Assembly (NCBI RefSeq): GCF_900115665.1
Contig: NZ_FOXH01000021.1
Coordinates: 1 to 64,000 of the forward strand
Direction of reading: 5' to 3'
DNA length: 64,000 nucleotides
Origin: Pseudarcicella hirudinis
GTDB lineage: Bacteria; Bacteroidota; Bacteroidia; Cytophagales; Spirosomataceae
The notes below the pieces were generated by a model. The model was not told the DNA's origin, made no database searches, and was given only the letters and a program-made list of their open reading frames with translations. Below are positions 43,673 to 53,500 of the stretch, piece after piece. Each line of letters opens with the position of its first letter. Positions within the stretch are counted from its first letter, which is position 1. The position numbers and the translations under genes are program-made.

Positions 43673-46057
43673 TCAATAAATCACAGAAAGATTCCCGCGA
43701 TAAATATTATCGGAAGTTATAATCTGATATACATAGGCTCCAACTGGTACTCTTAAGCCGTTATAAGTTCCATCCCATGCCTTTGCATAACCATGGGAAT
43801 AGAATATGGTTTCACCCCAACGATCAAAGATCGTTATCTCAGCATCCGGAAATATGTCGATATTGGTTATTTCCCATGAATCATTAATATGATCATCATT
43901 GGGAGTAAACGCATCCGGCAGATAAAGTACAGTCGAAACATAAACTTTCGTAGTATCATTTATAATACATCCTAAAGGCGAGGTTACTTTTAATAAATAG
44001 ATTTGTCCGATACTTAGGGTAGCTTCCGGAATCTGTATTTTATCATTATCAAGACCTGTACCTGGATACCAATAAAAAGATAAATCACCCCTATTCGCTT
44101 TGTTACTTAATTTAAAAGGCCTATCCTTAGTGGCTAAAAATCTTTTTGGTAAATCAAGCACGATCTCCTTATCTACAACAATTTCTCTATCCTTTGTACC
44201 AAAACACCCATTATTACCTTTTACTTTATAAGTTACAGGATGACTACCTGCGCCAGCTATTGATGGAACAAAATAATCGTTGAAAACACCAGCTCCTATA
44301 AAAGTTCCACCCTGAGGATTTCCATTTAATTTAACCCGATCAGCATTTATACCACAAATAACCTCAGGCTGATCAAAGTCAACAGTTGGACTTGGCCTTT
44401 CAGCAATATCTATCTCCTGTCGGGTAGATTTACACCCATTGACATCTGTTACTTCTACTCCAAATCGCCCCTTCTTTTGATATGTAATTTTCTCACTTCT
44501 TTCATTGGCAAGTACCTGATTATTAAGATACCACTGATAAGTATCGGATTTCGTCGGTGGACTCAATAAGGCAGATCCGAGAATTACCTCATCTTCTTTA
44601 CAGACTTCCAGCGAAGATGAGGTAATAGAAAGCCGGGGATTCTCATACATTATTACCTGCGAAACATCCTTTCTCAAACAATTATATCTTGCATCATGTA
44701 CATGGACTTCATAATCTCCCGGAGTACTTACTACAAGATTTGAACTTGTTTGGTTAACAAGCAATTGATTGTTATGTAGCCATTCATAAGTATTTCCTAT
44801 ACTATCTTTTACTGAAATCTGAATATTTTTCCCCTCACAAAAGGCAAGAGGTTTGGGAGATATTTTGATAACAGGTAAAATAGCATCTGATATTTTACTT
44901 TCTGCGGACAATGCCCTTTTGGCACATTTATTTTTAAATGTGGCTACAACTGTATAGATCCCAGTATTTTCTGCTCTGAAACTCGAAGTATTAGCTCCGG
45001 AAATATTATCACCATTTAAACGCCACTGATAATTAAGTGTTGGATCAGGAGGAGTAATTCCTAAATCATAAGTTGTACCCGGGCATCCGGCCAAATCGTG
45101 TAAAGGTTGATTAAGATAGGTAATTTCAGGGTTTTGAGGTTTCTCATTCAGGCAATCTATTACAGCCAGTTGAAAGTCCCGTCGGGCTGAACTGATTTTT
45201 TCTCCTTTCCGATATTCTTCTACCAAAACAGAGAATACAAAAAAGCCTCTTTGATTAGTAGTTACTTTTATTTCTCCTGTACTGATATTTATGTTTAAAG
45301 GTTGCGGACCTGGAATTGCAGTGGAAGCAGAGAATCCTGGTTGCCAGTCAATAAGAGGAATATTATCAAAGTCGATCAAAGTATAAATACTTCCATATGG
45401 CATTTGTTCGGATGAAAATCCACGATACGGTGTTACCAGAGAATAACGTAATTCATCTCCATCAGGATCAATGGCACCCATATTCATTTTAAAAGAATCT
45501 CCGATACAGATAAAATCTCCGTTGGGTGTTTTAAAGTCAGGTGTACTATTTATAAATTCATTACCATCTTTATCAAAAAAAGGTTTAGTTTCTAAATAGA
45601 ACAACATTCCCACGAATAAACTACTTGTAATCTTTATGTTATTGGTTGCATTATTTCTGCAACAACGCTCCCACATAAACACATAACCTCCATCTTCATT
45701 AAAACTGTCTGGCATTACACCCTGACCAATATATCTGAATTCGGAAGCATTAAAATTATACATTCGCTGACAAGCTTCATTAGCATAAGTCAATCCTTTA
45801 ATAACCTTTAAATCAAGAGGCACACTCAATAAAAAAGTCCCGTCAGATTTTCGATAAACTCTTAAATAAATGAGAGATTCAAATTCACTGTTCTGTGCTT
45901 CAGTATTATCAATAAATGCAGTTAGCGTAAACTCATAGGTTCCTTTCGCTCCTAAATGCTTCATTGTAATATCTCCCCCCATAATGTGTTTAGCATTACA
46001 CACCTGAGAAAAGAATAATAAAAAAAATAATATAAAGTTATAAGAATACAACCTCAT
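43673..46057 (-). CDS. T9SS-type surface protein with gliding-motility-associated C-terminal domain
   Basis: 794 residues. A signal peptide (hydrophobic 6-17, ending VCNAK) is followed by a long beta-rich region with PKD/Ig-like modules from about 320 (YQWRLNGDNISGANTSSFRAENTGIYTV, TYEWLHNNQLLVN, YQWYLNNQVLANE). The C-terminal gliding-associated (CHU_C / type B) sorting domain occupies about 705-794: LYLPDAFTPNDDHINDSW, ITIFDRWGETIFYS, KAWDGTYNGLRVPVGAYVYQI. It is exported by Sec and then T9SS and attached to the surface. The upstream LRR gene is only 6 bp away, so they form an operon. Confidence 0.94.
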   Translation of the reverse strand: MRLYSYNFILFFLLFFSQVCNAKHIMGGDITMKHLGAKGTYEFTLTAFIDNTEAQNSEFESLIYLRVYRKSDGTFLLSVPLDLKVIKGLTYANEACQRMYNFNASEFRYIGQGVMPDSFNEDGGYVFMWERCCRNNATNNIKITSSLFVGMLFYLETKPFFDKDGNEFINSTPDFKTPNGDFICIGDSFKMNMGAIDPDGDELRYSLVTPYRGFSSEQMPYGSIYTLIDFDNIPLIDWQPGFSASTAIPGPQPLNINISTGEIKVTTNQRGFFVFSVLVEEYRKGEKISSARRDFQLAVIDCLNEKPQNPEITYLNQPLHDLAGCPGTTYDLGITPPDPTLNYQWRLNGDNISGANTSSFRAENTGIYTVVATFKNKCAKRALSAESKISDAILPVIKISPKPLAFCEGKNIQISVKDSIGNTYEWLHNNQLLVNQTSSNLVVSTPGDYEVHVHDARYNCLRKDVSQVIMYENPRLSITSSSLEVCKEDEVILGSALLSPPTKSDTYQWYLNNQVLANERSEKITYQKKGRFGVEVTDVNGCKSTRQEIDIAERPSPTVDFDQPEVICGINADRVKLNGNPQGGTFIGAGVFNDYFVPSIAGAGSHPVTYKVKGNNGCFGTKDREIVVDKEIVLDLPKRFLATKDRPFKLSNKANRGDLSFYWYPGTGLDNDKIQIPEATLSIGQIYLLKVTSPLGCIINDTTKVYVSTVLYLPDAFTPNDDHINDSWEITNIDIFPDAEITIFDRWGETIFYSHGYAKAWDGTYNGLRVPVGAYVYQIITSDNIYRGNLSVIY

Positions 46058-46063
46058 GATCTG

Positions 46064-47599
46064 TTACAATCCAAATGATTTAATAAGTGCTCTTGTCTGG
46101 CCTGAAGGCAATAGTGTTCCTTTTAAATTATCCTGCAATTTCGCTATTCCTATTTTATCCAGAAACTTAGTGTCGAACTGAAAACTTCGAAGGTTTTGTA
46201 AATTGGAAAAACTGTCAGGTAAGCCTTTGATTGGATTTTCAAGCAATTCTAAAGAGTGAAGATTTTTCAACTTTCCAATACTCTCGGGTAAAACATCTAG
46301 TTTATTATTCCAAAGTTTTAAATCCTTCAAGGACTCCATCCTTCCTAAACTCTCAGGTAATTTTGTTAAACTATTGGCCTGAAGATTAAGGTTTTGAAGA
46401 TTCTTTAAATTCCCTAGGGATTCTGGTAATTTTTGAAGCTTGTTGTCCGGTAATTCCAGATTCTTTAATTCAGTTAGATTTCCAAACTCTACCGGCAATT
46501 TACTAAGCTGATTTGAAGATAAATCTAAGCCTCTTAAATTTTTTAAATCACCAAATCCTTTACCAAGCTCTTTTAGCTGATTATTACCAAGAGTAAAATT
46601 TTCTAATTTTTTTAATCCTCCAATACTTTCAGGTAAGGTTGAAAGTTGGTTTCTTGCCAGAGTAAGGCTTTTCAAATTCAATAAGTTCCCGAAGCTTTCA
46701 GGTAAATCCCCAATAAGATTTTCACTTAACCGGAGACTCTTAAGTGCTTCGAGTTGCCCGATACTTGCAGGTATTTCTTTTAAATTGCAGGCATGCAACT
46801 CCAACACTTTTAGCTGTTTTAAATCCCCTATTTCTGAAGGCAATTGTTTCAAAGGATTTAAACTACTATTAAGTTCTTTTAATTGTGAAAGTTTTCCAAT
46901 AGAAGCGGGTAAAGCTGTAAGTTGATTATTAGCTAAACTCAGTTTTTGTAATGATTTTAGTTCGCCTATTTGTGCTGGTAATTCTTTCAGATAGCCATTA
47001 CTTAAAGAAAGGTCCTGAAGGTTCTTAAATTTATCTAAATCCTTAGGCATTTCAGTAAGGTTAGACAATGCCAACCGATATACCTTCCCGGGATTTTTAT
47101 ATGCTTCTTTCAGATCCGTATAAACGGGTAACTGACTTAATTCTTTTTCTCCGAAAGAGAGATTCGGTATTTGATTATCCTTTAAATACAAATCTTTTTC
47201 TCTAAACGCATTCAGTAAATTACCAGGAATAGTTGTAAGCTTATTGTTTGATAAGTTTAATGAAGATAATGAATCTAACATTCCTATATTCAGAGTCGTA
47301 ATATCAGTAATCTGGTTATTAGCCAGATTCAGCTCTTTGAGTACAGGAAGATTTGTTATCCCCTCTGGAATACTGTTCAGATTACAATTGCTCAGATCTA
47401 AGGATTTCAGATTTTTAAATTGCTCCTTCTTTTTCAGGAAAAGTTTAATATCATCCGGCTTTAATTTCAGGCGTGTGATTTCTTCAGGGTTTTTCAACGC
47501 CTCTTTTAAACTAAGACTATAATCTATATTATTTACCTGAGAAAACCCCTGTACATCATAGAAAACAGTAAAAATAAGCAGGTATAGTAGTTTCTTCAT
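46064..47599 (-). CDS. Exported leucine-rich-repeat protein
   Basis: 511 residues with a signal peptide (hydrophobic 4-13, cut near GFSQ). Most of the chain consists of about seventeen 23-residue leucine-rich repeats of the type LKNLxxLDLSxNxLxxLPxxFGN, forming a solenoid typical of protein binding. No catalytic domain and no T9SS sorting domain are seen at the C-terminus (RALIKSFGL). It is co-transcribed with the CHU_C protein behind it (6-bp gap), which suggests a pair working together at the surface. Function is inferred only as adhesion or ligand binding. Confidence 0.92.
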   Translation of the reverse strand: MKKLLYLLIFTVFYDVQGFSQVNNIDYSLSLKEALKNPEEITRLKLKPDDIKLFLKKKEQFKNLKSLDLSNCNLNSIPEGITNLPVLKELNLANNQITDITTLNIGMLDSLSSLNLSNNKLTTIPGNLLNAFREKDLYLKDNQIPNLSFGEKELSQLPVYTDLKEAYKNPGKVYRLALSNLTEMPKDLDKFKNLQDLSLSNGYLKELPAQIGELKSLQKLSLANNQLTALPASIGKLSQLKELNSSLNPLKQLPSEIGDLKQLKVLELHACNLKEIPASIGQLEALKSLRLSENLIGDLPESFGNLLNLKSLTLARNQLSTLPESIGGLKKLENFTLGNNQLKELGKGFGDLKNLRGLDLSSNQLSKLPVEFGNLTELKNLELPDNKLQKLPESLGNLKNLQNLNLQANSLTKLPESLGRMESLKDLKLWNNKLDVLPESIGKLKNLHSLELLENPIKGLPDSFSNLQNLRSFQFDTKFLDKIGIAKLQDNLKGTLLPSGQTRALIKSFGL

Positions 47600-47694
47600 T
47601 TTCTTTAGCTTTACTTAATAATTGAGCTATTATAGATAACCCCTTTACAATTTCTAAATGGACAATCCTTTATCTAAAATCTTGCTTTTATCTT

Positions 47695-48777
47695 TTATTT
47701 CTGCTTACTATTTCGATATTTCTTCTCCAAAGCTTTTATATCCTTTTCCTGTTGAATAATATAAAGTGTTAATTCTTCAATTTTCTGCAAAAGTTTAGCA
47801 TTCATTTCTCCTACTGAAATCCCTTTTTCATCAACTTCTGACGCAGACGGTATTTCAGGTAAATGTTTATGAACTTTAATATATTGTTCAACCTGAGAAA
47901 GATTCTTAAGGGTATAATTCTTATCAAAAACAAAATCTGCCCATCCTGTTCTCACCCTGACTTCATTAGCCAACACTTTACCATTAACTGCTAAATTGAA
48001 ACTTGAAATACCTGCCAGTGATTGGCCCGTATTACTGGCGTTAACACCAACATATTCTCCTAAATTAGCCCCATTCACAGTTCCTGTTCCGCCACCACCA
48101 GAAGCTCCGGCCTGAGAAACAGTAATATTCTGAGAACCAGCTCCTGACCCACCAGTAACTGTAACAGTACCGGATCTGGAAGTTGCAGATGTATTATCCT
48201 GAACGGTAATATTAAAACTTCCATTATTACTCCCACTTGTGGTACTTACAGAAAACCATGTGTTACTATTTGTACTTACAGTCCAGGTGACATTAGAGCT
48301 AACAGTAATCGTATAACTCCCCGCTCCGCTAGCCGGAGGGCTTATAGTACCCGGACTTACACTGAGGCTCGAGCTGGTACCTGATGAAACCGCACATAAT
48401 TTATTATGAGAAAAGGCAGAAGCACTTACCCCAGTAGCTCCTGTTATTCTAACTGAGTGAGTTCCTACACTCAATGTCTTGGTAACGCCACTAATTGTAG
48501 CCTCTACTGAGGGAGTCCAGGATGCAGTATTGCTTAATGTAAATTGTATGGCGGCATCAGAATCTACTATAATCTTACCTGTAGGATTTGATTCTCCGGA
48601 AGCATAGGTAATCTTAAAAGTATATGAACCTGCCTGTGTAATATTAAAACTGTAGGTATAGCCCTCTGTGTCATTTCCAGAGGTTGATGTGCTAGGCGCA
48701 GTTGTACAAATTTGTGCGTTAGTCTTTAAAGAAAATAGAACTAATACTAACCCAAGTACAAAATATAGCTTTCTCAT
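47695..48777 (-). CDS. Exported BACON-domain protein with tail-fibre-like C-terminal coiled coil
   Basis: 360 residues from the ATG at 48777 (MRKLYFVLGLVLVLFSLKTNAQ, a signal peptide). The ATG at 48825 adds 16 residues and is rejected. An N-terminal beta domain is followed by a BACON-like module (about 165-245: NVTWTVSTNSNTWFSVSTTSG, RSGTVTVTGG), common in Bacteroidota surface proteins. The C-terminal region (about 250-360) has NTGQSLAGISSFNLAVNGKV, RVRTGWADFVFDKNYTL and a coiled coil ISVGEMNAKLLQKIEELTLY. It is shared with the gene at 58156-58935. The role is probably surface recognition or assembly; the function is not known. Confidence 0.85.
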   Translation of the reverse strand: MRKLYFVLGLVLVLFSLKTNAQICTTAPSTSTSGNDTEGYTYSFNITQAGSYTFKITYASGESNPTGKIIVDSDAAIQFTLSNTASWTPSVEATISGVTKTLSVGTHSVRITGATGVSASAFSHNKLCAVSSGTSSSLSVSPGTISPPASGAGSYTITVSSNVTWTVSTNSNTWFSVSTTSGSNNGSFNITVQDNTSATSRSGTVTVTGGSGAGSQNITVSQAGASGGGGTGTVNGANLGEYVGVNASNTGQSLAGISSFNLAVNGKVLANEVRVRTGWADFVFDKNYTLKNLSQVEQYIKVHKHLPEIPSASEVDEKGISVGEMNAKLLQKIEELTLYIIQQEKDIKALEKKYRNSKQK

Positions 48778-48931
48778 TTGTTTATTATAATTATTGTTTT
48801 CAATAAGATTATACAGAATTATCAATCCATCTTAATATCACCCGTTTAGCTACAACATTATGAGTGCGAAATATTTTTCACAAACAATCCGACATGTATT
48901 CTCTCAAGGTATAATTGAGACAAATATGGAA

Positions 48932-49354
48932 TTAATCCTTATCTAAGGTAACTTCAAAAAAGCTCCTGCCTGCTTTTCTGTAAAACAATACGTGTGTAGC
49001 ATCAAGTTTTGTCCATCTATAAAAAAGCAAATCCTGATCTTTTTGTCCCAGAAAAGTTACCCTTGCTTCGTACATTGTTGCAGTTTTAGTAGGCTCGGAT
49101 AAGGTGTAACCATAACCATCTAATATTTTACCCGGAAAAGTCTTCAGATTTTCCGTATCTCCAAACAAAGTTGCAACAATATTGTCCGAAGTAAGTACTG
49201 TTTTTAGTTCTTGTTGAGTTTGATTACCATGATAGGTCCAACTTCCCTGAACCCAATCCGGAGGAGTCAAGATATTTGAGGGGGCTGGTTCTTCCGATTT
49301 CTTACAAGAAATGATGAATAGGACAAATAATAGTAAATAGAAATGTTTTTTCAT
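48932..49354 (-). CDS. Small lipoprotein
   Basis: 140 residues. A lipoprotein signal with Cys17 (LFVLFIISCKKSEEPAP) is followed by a lipocalin-like stretch starting DWVQGSWTYHGN and a beta-rich remainder ending AGRSFFEVTLDKD. I recognise no named family; small calycin-like proteins of this kind are common in the Bacteroidota envelope. It lies between the Tai4-like gene and the BACON protein, so a second immunity role is conceivable, but nothing in the sequence shows it. Confidence 0.75.
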   Translation of the reverse strand: MKKHFYLLLFVLFIISCKKSEEPAPSNILTPPDWVQGSWTYHGNQTQQELKTVLTSDNIVATLFGDTENLKTFPGKILDGYGYTLSEPTKTATMYEARVTFLGQKDQDLLFYRWTKLDATHVLFYRKAGRSFFEVTLDKD

Positions 49355-49622
49355 GTGAATAAATGGTCGTTATTATTAAAAAATAACCATACTATAGATA
49401 AATCAGATTATCTCTTTAGAGGTCGTTAAAGGCATTTTATGCTGAAAAGTTAAACAGATCATTGATTTATTCATATAAATCAGCAGTAGAGAACACCAGT
49501 CAGAGAAATTCCTAATGTCCCCATTTCCGGTTTATTGATGACTTGTCTTTTTAAACTCTATAATTTCAGGCTTTTCCGATCCACAAATAATACTTTTTGT
49601 CTAATATTGTGCGCTATCAGAC

Positions 49623-49889
49623 TTAGCGACATTCCATTACGTTACTTACAAAATTTCTTTTTCGTACTTCATAATGTACAGTTTTTGAGATAAAATCATC
49701 CCATTTAAAATCATCTTCATCAATGTATTCAAATGGTGAAACATTCAATTTAGTGCTTAGTTTTGAACATAAAAATTTCACCTGCACATCATCTCTATTG
49801 ATAAGACTAAACTTGCTTTCAAGATTACTTTGCTCCTCAAGTAATACTCGATGATATTCTGTTATTAAAAACTTTTCATCTCCAAACAA
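49623..49889 (-). pseudogene. Probable gene remnant without a proper start codon
   Basis: The 88-codon frame begins only with a TTG at 49889. The frame stays open back to a TAG near 49965, reading VIKFINRILSALLVVDNN, without any ATG or GTG. Composition is AT-rich, as in the neighbouring immunity gene. The predicted protein is mixed alpha/beta and acidic (FEYIDEDDFKWDDF), and no family is recognised. Its position behind the toxin-immunity pair fits a left-over immunity or toxin cassette that lost its 5' end. A real short TTG-started gene remains possible. Confidence 0.45.
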
Positions 49890-49994
49890 AAAATAAAGAT
49901 TATTATCTACAACTAATAATGCAGATAATATTCTATTAATAAACTTAATAACACTTAACTATAGTTTGAGTTTAAGACATCTCTTATTTTTACC

Positions 49995-50046
49995 GTGTCA
50001 AAGACACTCCGCACCATAAATCATCCGTAGTCAAAAAGACTACGGA
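49995..50046 (-). terminator. Two hairpins after the immunity gene
   Basis: GTGTC-AAA-GACAC (49995-50007) and a 9-bp perfect stem TCCGTAGTC (50024-50032) / GACTACGGA (50038-50046), the latter 18 bp past the stop at 50065. T tracts are weak. Confidence 0.6.
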
Positions 50047-50064
50047 CAGAGGGGGGATAGTTAG

Positions 50065-50538
50065 TTATTTTTTCTTCTTTCTATCATTCTCATAAGACTG
50101 TTTATAAGCCTTCTTGAAAAGTCGATCTGTAATTTTAATAACAGCTGAATCTAGTGTTTCCCCTCGGTAGGCATTCAAACAATGTCCTAAAAGGCTTGTT
50201 TTTACATGATATTTAGATGATTTAAGAGAAAATTTAACATCTCCTCCTGTTTTTAAAGCATATTCTTTAAGGTCTGGAAAATCATTTTCAAAAACTATTA
50301 TTTTTAACCAAGACTGATAAAATTTAATAGATTGGTCTTTATCTAAAATATGATCTCCATTATTTTTAAGCCCATAATTAAGGCAATGATATAAAAAATA
50401 ATCCTTTAATAATAGATTACTTTCTTCTTTAAAATTAACAATAGAATCTTCTTTCATTTTACTAATTTCACCGCTTTGAGCAATCAATGATGACATCGGT
50501 AAAGTCAAGAGTACTATCCACATTATTTTCTTTTTCAT
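50065..50538 (-). CDS. Tai4-like periplasmic amidase immunity protein
   Basis: 157 residues with a signal peptide (hydrophobic 6-18, cut near SLIAQ), so periplasmic. The mature part is helical and follows the Tai4 pattern: LLLKDYFLYHCLNYG, then LDKDQSIKFYQSWL, and near the C-terminus SLLGHCLNAYRGETLDSAVIKI, with the paired Cys-Leu positions of the family. It would bind and block the amidase tip of the Rhs protein before that damages the cell's own peptidoglycan. The start is 9 bp after the toxin stop, so the two are translationally close. One 60-base stretch (50281-50340) has 12 G/C (20 percent), well below the shell gene. A basic tail (NDRKKKK) ends it. Family assignment is from pattern memory. 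Confidence 0.78.
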   Translation of the reverse strand: MKKKIMWIVLLTLPMSSLIAQSGEISKMKEDSIVNFKEESNLLLKDYFLYHCLNYGLKNNGDHILDKDQSIKFYQSWLKIIVFENDFPDLKEYALKTGGDVKFSLKSSKYHVKTSLLGHCLNAYRGETLDSAVIKITDRLFKKAYKQSYENDRKKKK

Positions 50539-50547
50539 TATTAATTA

Positions 50548-53500
50548 CTATTTTAATTTCCAAAAATGTATAAAGGCTGCATATCTAGAATAGCTATGGC
50601 TTATTCCTCCGAAAGGGATTCCATTATTTAAAAGAGTAACATGACCGCTTGCGCCAAAATCTTTTGTATTTACAGGTCTCATTATATACAATCCTGTATC
50701 ATCAACTAATTCTCCTAAATGGTTAGGGGTTTTATCTGGAGCATTCCAAATTCTGCGCACATAGACATCTGCAAATTCTGCATTAACTATGTAATTGTCT
50801 CCATTTTTTCCTTTTAAGGTTCTATAATAATCTGGATCATCTTTGCTAGGTGTTAATTTTGGTATTTTATATCCCGATTTATTCATGGCATAACTAAATC
50901 TAGTAGCACAAGCATTACCTTCACCACCTGTCGCCTCTAACACATCCCCTCCTATCATTTCAAACACGTCATGAGCTGACATTTCTCCTCCATTCCCATT
51001 TTGGGGCCAATTCTTCATTAGCTTCGCAAATGAAGGTCTATCCTGTAAAGTATGTAATCCATGATTCAATCCAGCTGCAAAGGCTCCATAAGCAGCTCCT
51101 TGCCAAAAATCTCCTCCAGATAGTGAAGCCCCAACTCCACCTGTGAGACCTCCTATAAATAATCCTCCACCTAATGAACCATTTAGTCCCAATGTCTTCA
51201 TACCAAAACCAGCACTTGACCCAAAAGCACCACCAATAGCTCCATCCCAAACATTACCACCCAAAATACCACTTTGTACTCCACCTGTAAGTGCGTGAGC
51301 ACCTGTCTGCAACAAACCATTACCCAAGCCTGTTAGTCCATTAAAAGCTTCACCTATACCAAAACTTGTTGCGCCACCTAATGCTCCGGCAGTAGTACTC
51401 AATAAGAAACTCCCCCAATTCCAATTATTAAAGCCTCCGTTACTTAAAGCTACGCTAGCTGTATAAGTTGCTGCACTGATTAGTGCACCGATAATAATAC
51501 TGCTGACAAGCACATCATCTATTCCAAAAATACGTCCGTCTGGATCTGTTCCCATATTTGGCATATTCCCCATTCCAACATAGGGCGAACTAAACTGCCC
51601 CGCAGGATCCTGAGTATGCCAAATACCAAGGGAAGGATCATAATCACGCCAACCAAAAGAATCTGAATATAATCCAAAATTATACTCACGCTCTTTGCCC
51701 TGGAACAGAAAGTTATCAGCAGAATTACTGGCATTTACTGTTTCAATGCCCACCAACTCTATCCCCCAGGGATCATAATGGTTTTCCTGTACTATGATTG
51801 CAGGTTCCTGAGTAATGGTCAGGTTATCAAAATGAACCGGAACATCATTTCCATTACCCAATAGTATTTTAACATTAACATTACTTGCAGCCTTAAAATT
51901 CAGGTTCAATTCCTGCCAGTCATCTTTTGCTTCTGCTGTTACTGGCACATTCCTTGTTTCAGTCACTCTTCCGGCACTATCCAGTATCTGCAAACGCAAA
52001 TATCCTGCCGGCCTTTCTCCTTTTTCGACAGTCTTTGTTCCAAGATTAACTGGTACTGCCAAACCACCTTTAACCATCCATTGCTCTTCTCCTCCATTTC
52101 CGGCCTGGTTCAGCTCCTTTCCTTTATCATTTATTTTCTCCTTCCCAAACCACAATACAGGTAACCACAATTTACGTTTCTTTTTTTGTTTTTCCAGTTC
52201 ATAACGGGCAAAAACTTTTATATTAATTGTTTCACCTGCCTGCAAAGCTACTGTTTTAGAAGGGCCGTCTCCTCCCCATACTTTAGCTGAATATTGTCCT
52301 GAATAAGCAGTCTGTGTTGATAGATAAGGTTCTGCGTTTTCAACTTTAAGGCTTGTCTGATCAGCCTGTTCTTTTGGCTCAAAACTACTGAAACTGCTTA
52401 TGGTCTGTCCCTGTTGACGATAAGCTATCCGTAAATTTCCTTGTAAATCATGATATTGATATTCATAAACACCAAATTGACCGCTTTGATCCTTTAATAA
52501 TCTACCTTCATCAGTCGCTATACTATAAGGCGATTGATTCACGTAAATTACATCTCCTACATAATCAAATCGTTTTTCGACGCCATTATTTTTAACAATT
52601 TTATATAGTCTTACTCCCGATGCATCATATACATTTTGAATCTCTCTGCCACCCGTGAGAACCAACCGCTCAGCCAAACCAAGGTAGTTATAAGTAATAG
52701 AAGTAATCTCTCTGTTACGATCTGCACTAATACTACCATCTGCATTATAATCATAATCATTGGCTCCTGTATTTCTATCCTTAAAATCCTGGACTTCTAC
52801 AGGTTTATTATTAGCTTCTGCATCTGATACATACTGAAGTTTATTCCCTCCATTATTATACTGATAATTAAGATTGTCAATGACTCCAAAACCTCCGGGT
52901 GCAGTCGGGGTACCACTGTTCATTCCATAACGTTTTAGAGCAGTAATATTCCCATTTAAGTCATAGCTGACATTTTCAAGTGTATAATTTTCAGGGAAAA
53001 CACCTGAATAAGAAGCATTTGACAGACGATTCTGCCCATCATAATTATAAGTAAAACTTCTGTTATTATTACGGCTTTTCGAAATCCATTCTTGCTTACG
53101 AAGATTTCCAGCATAATATACCCCATCTTCGTGACGGGTATACTGCATACCAAATAGGTCATTCTGAGAGGCGTCTAATGAACTGGCTCCTCCATTAATA
53201 GTTCTGACATTACCCCTGATATCATAGGTATAGTCAACTGTCTGAAGCGCATTGGTTTGTCCTCCACCGTTTTGATTAGTTCCTATATAAGCATCATAAT
53301 TTGCAAATCCATCAAAATTAGCCTGCAATAAAACCTCTGTGGTAGCAATGTCTGTCTGATTCTGAAAGGAGCTGGTACGGGTTAAATTAGCCGGATAATT
53401 AGTAGAAGATCCTCCATTATAAATTCCTGGTTGAATTTTCTTTGTAACTAGCCTATTTAGGTTATCATAGACGTATTCCGCAAGAGTAATTTCCTGATTT

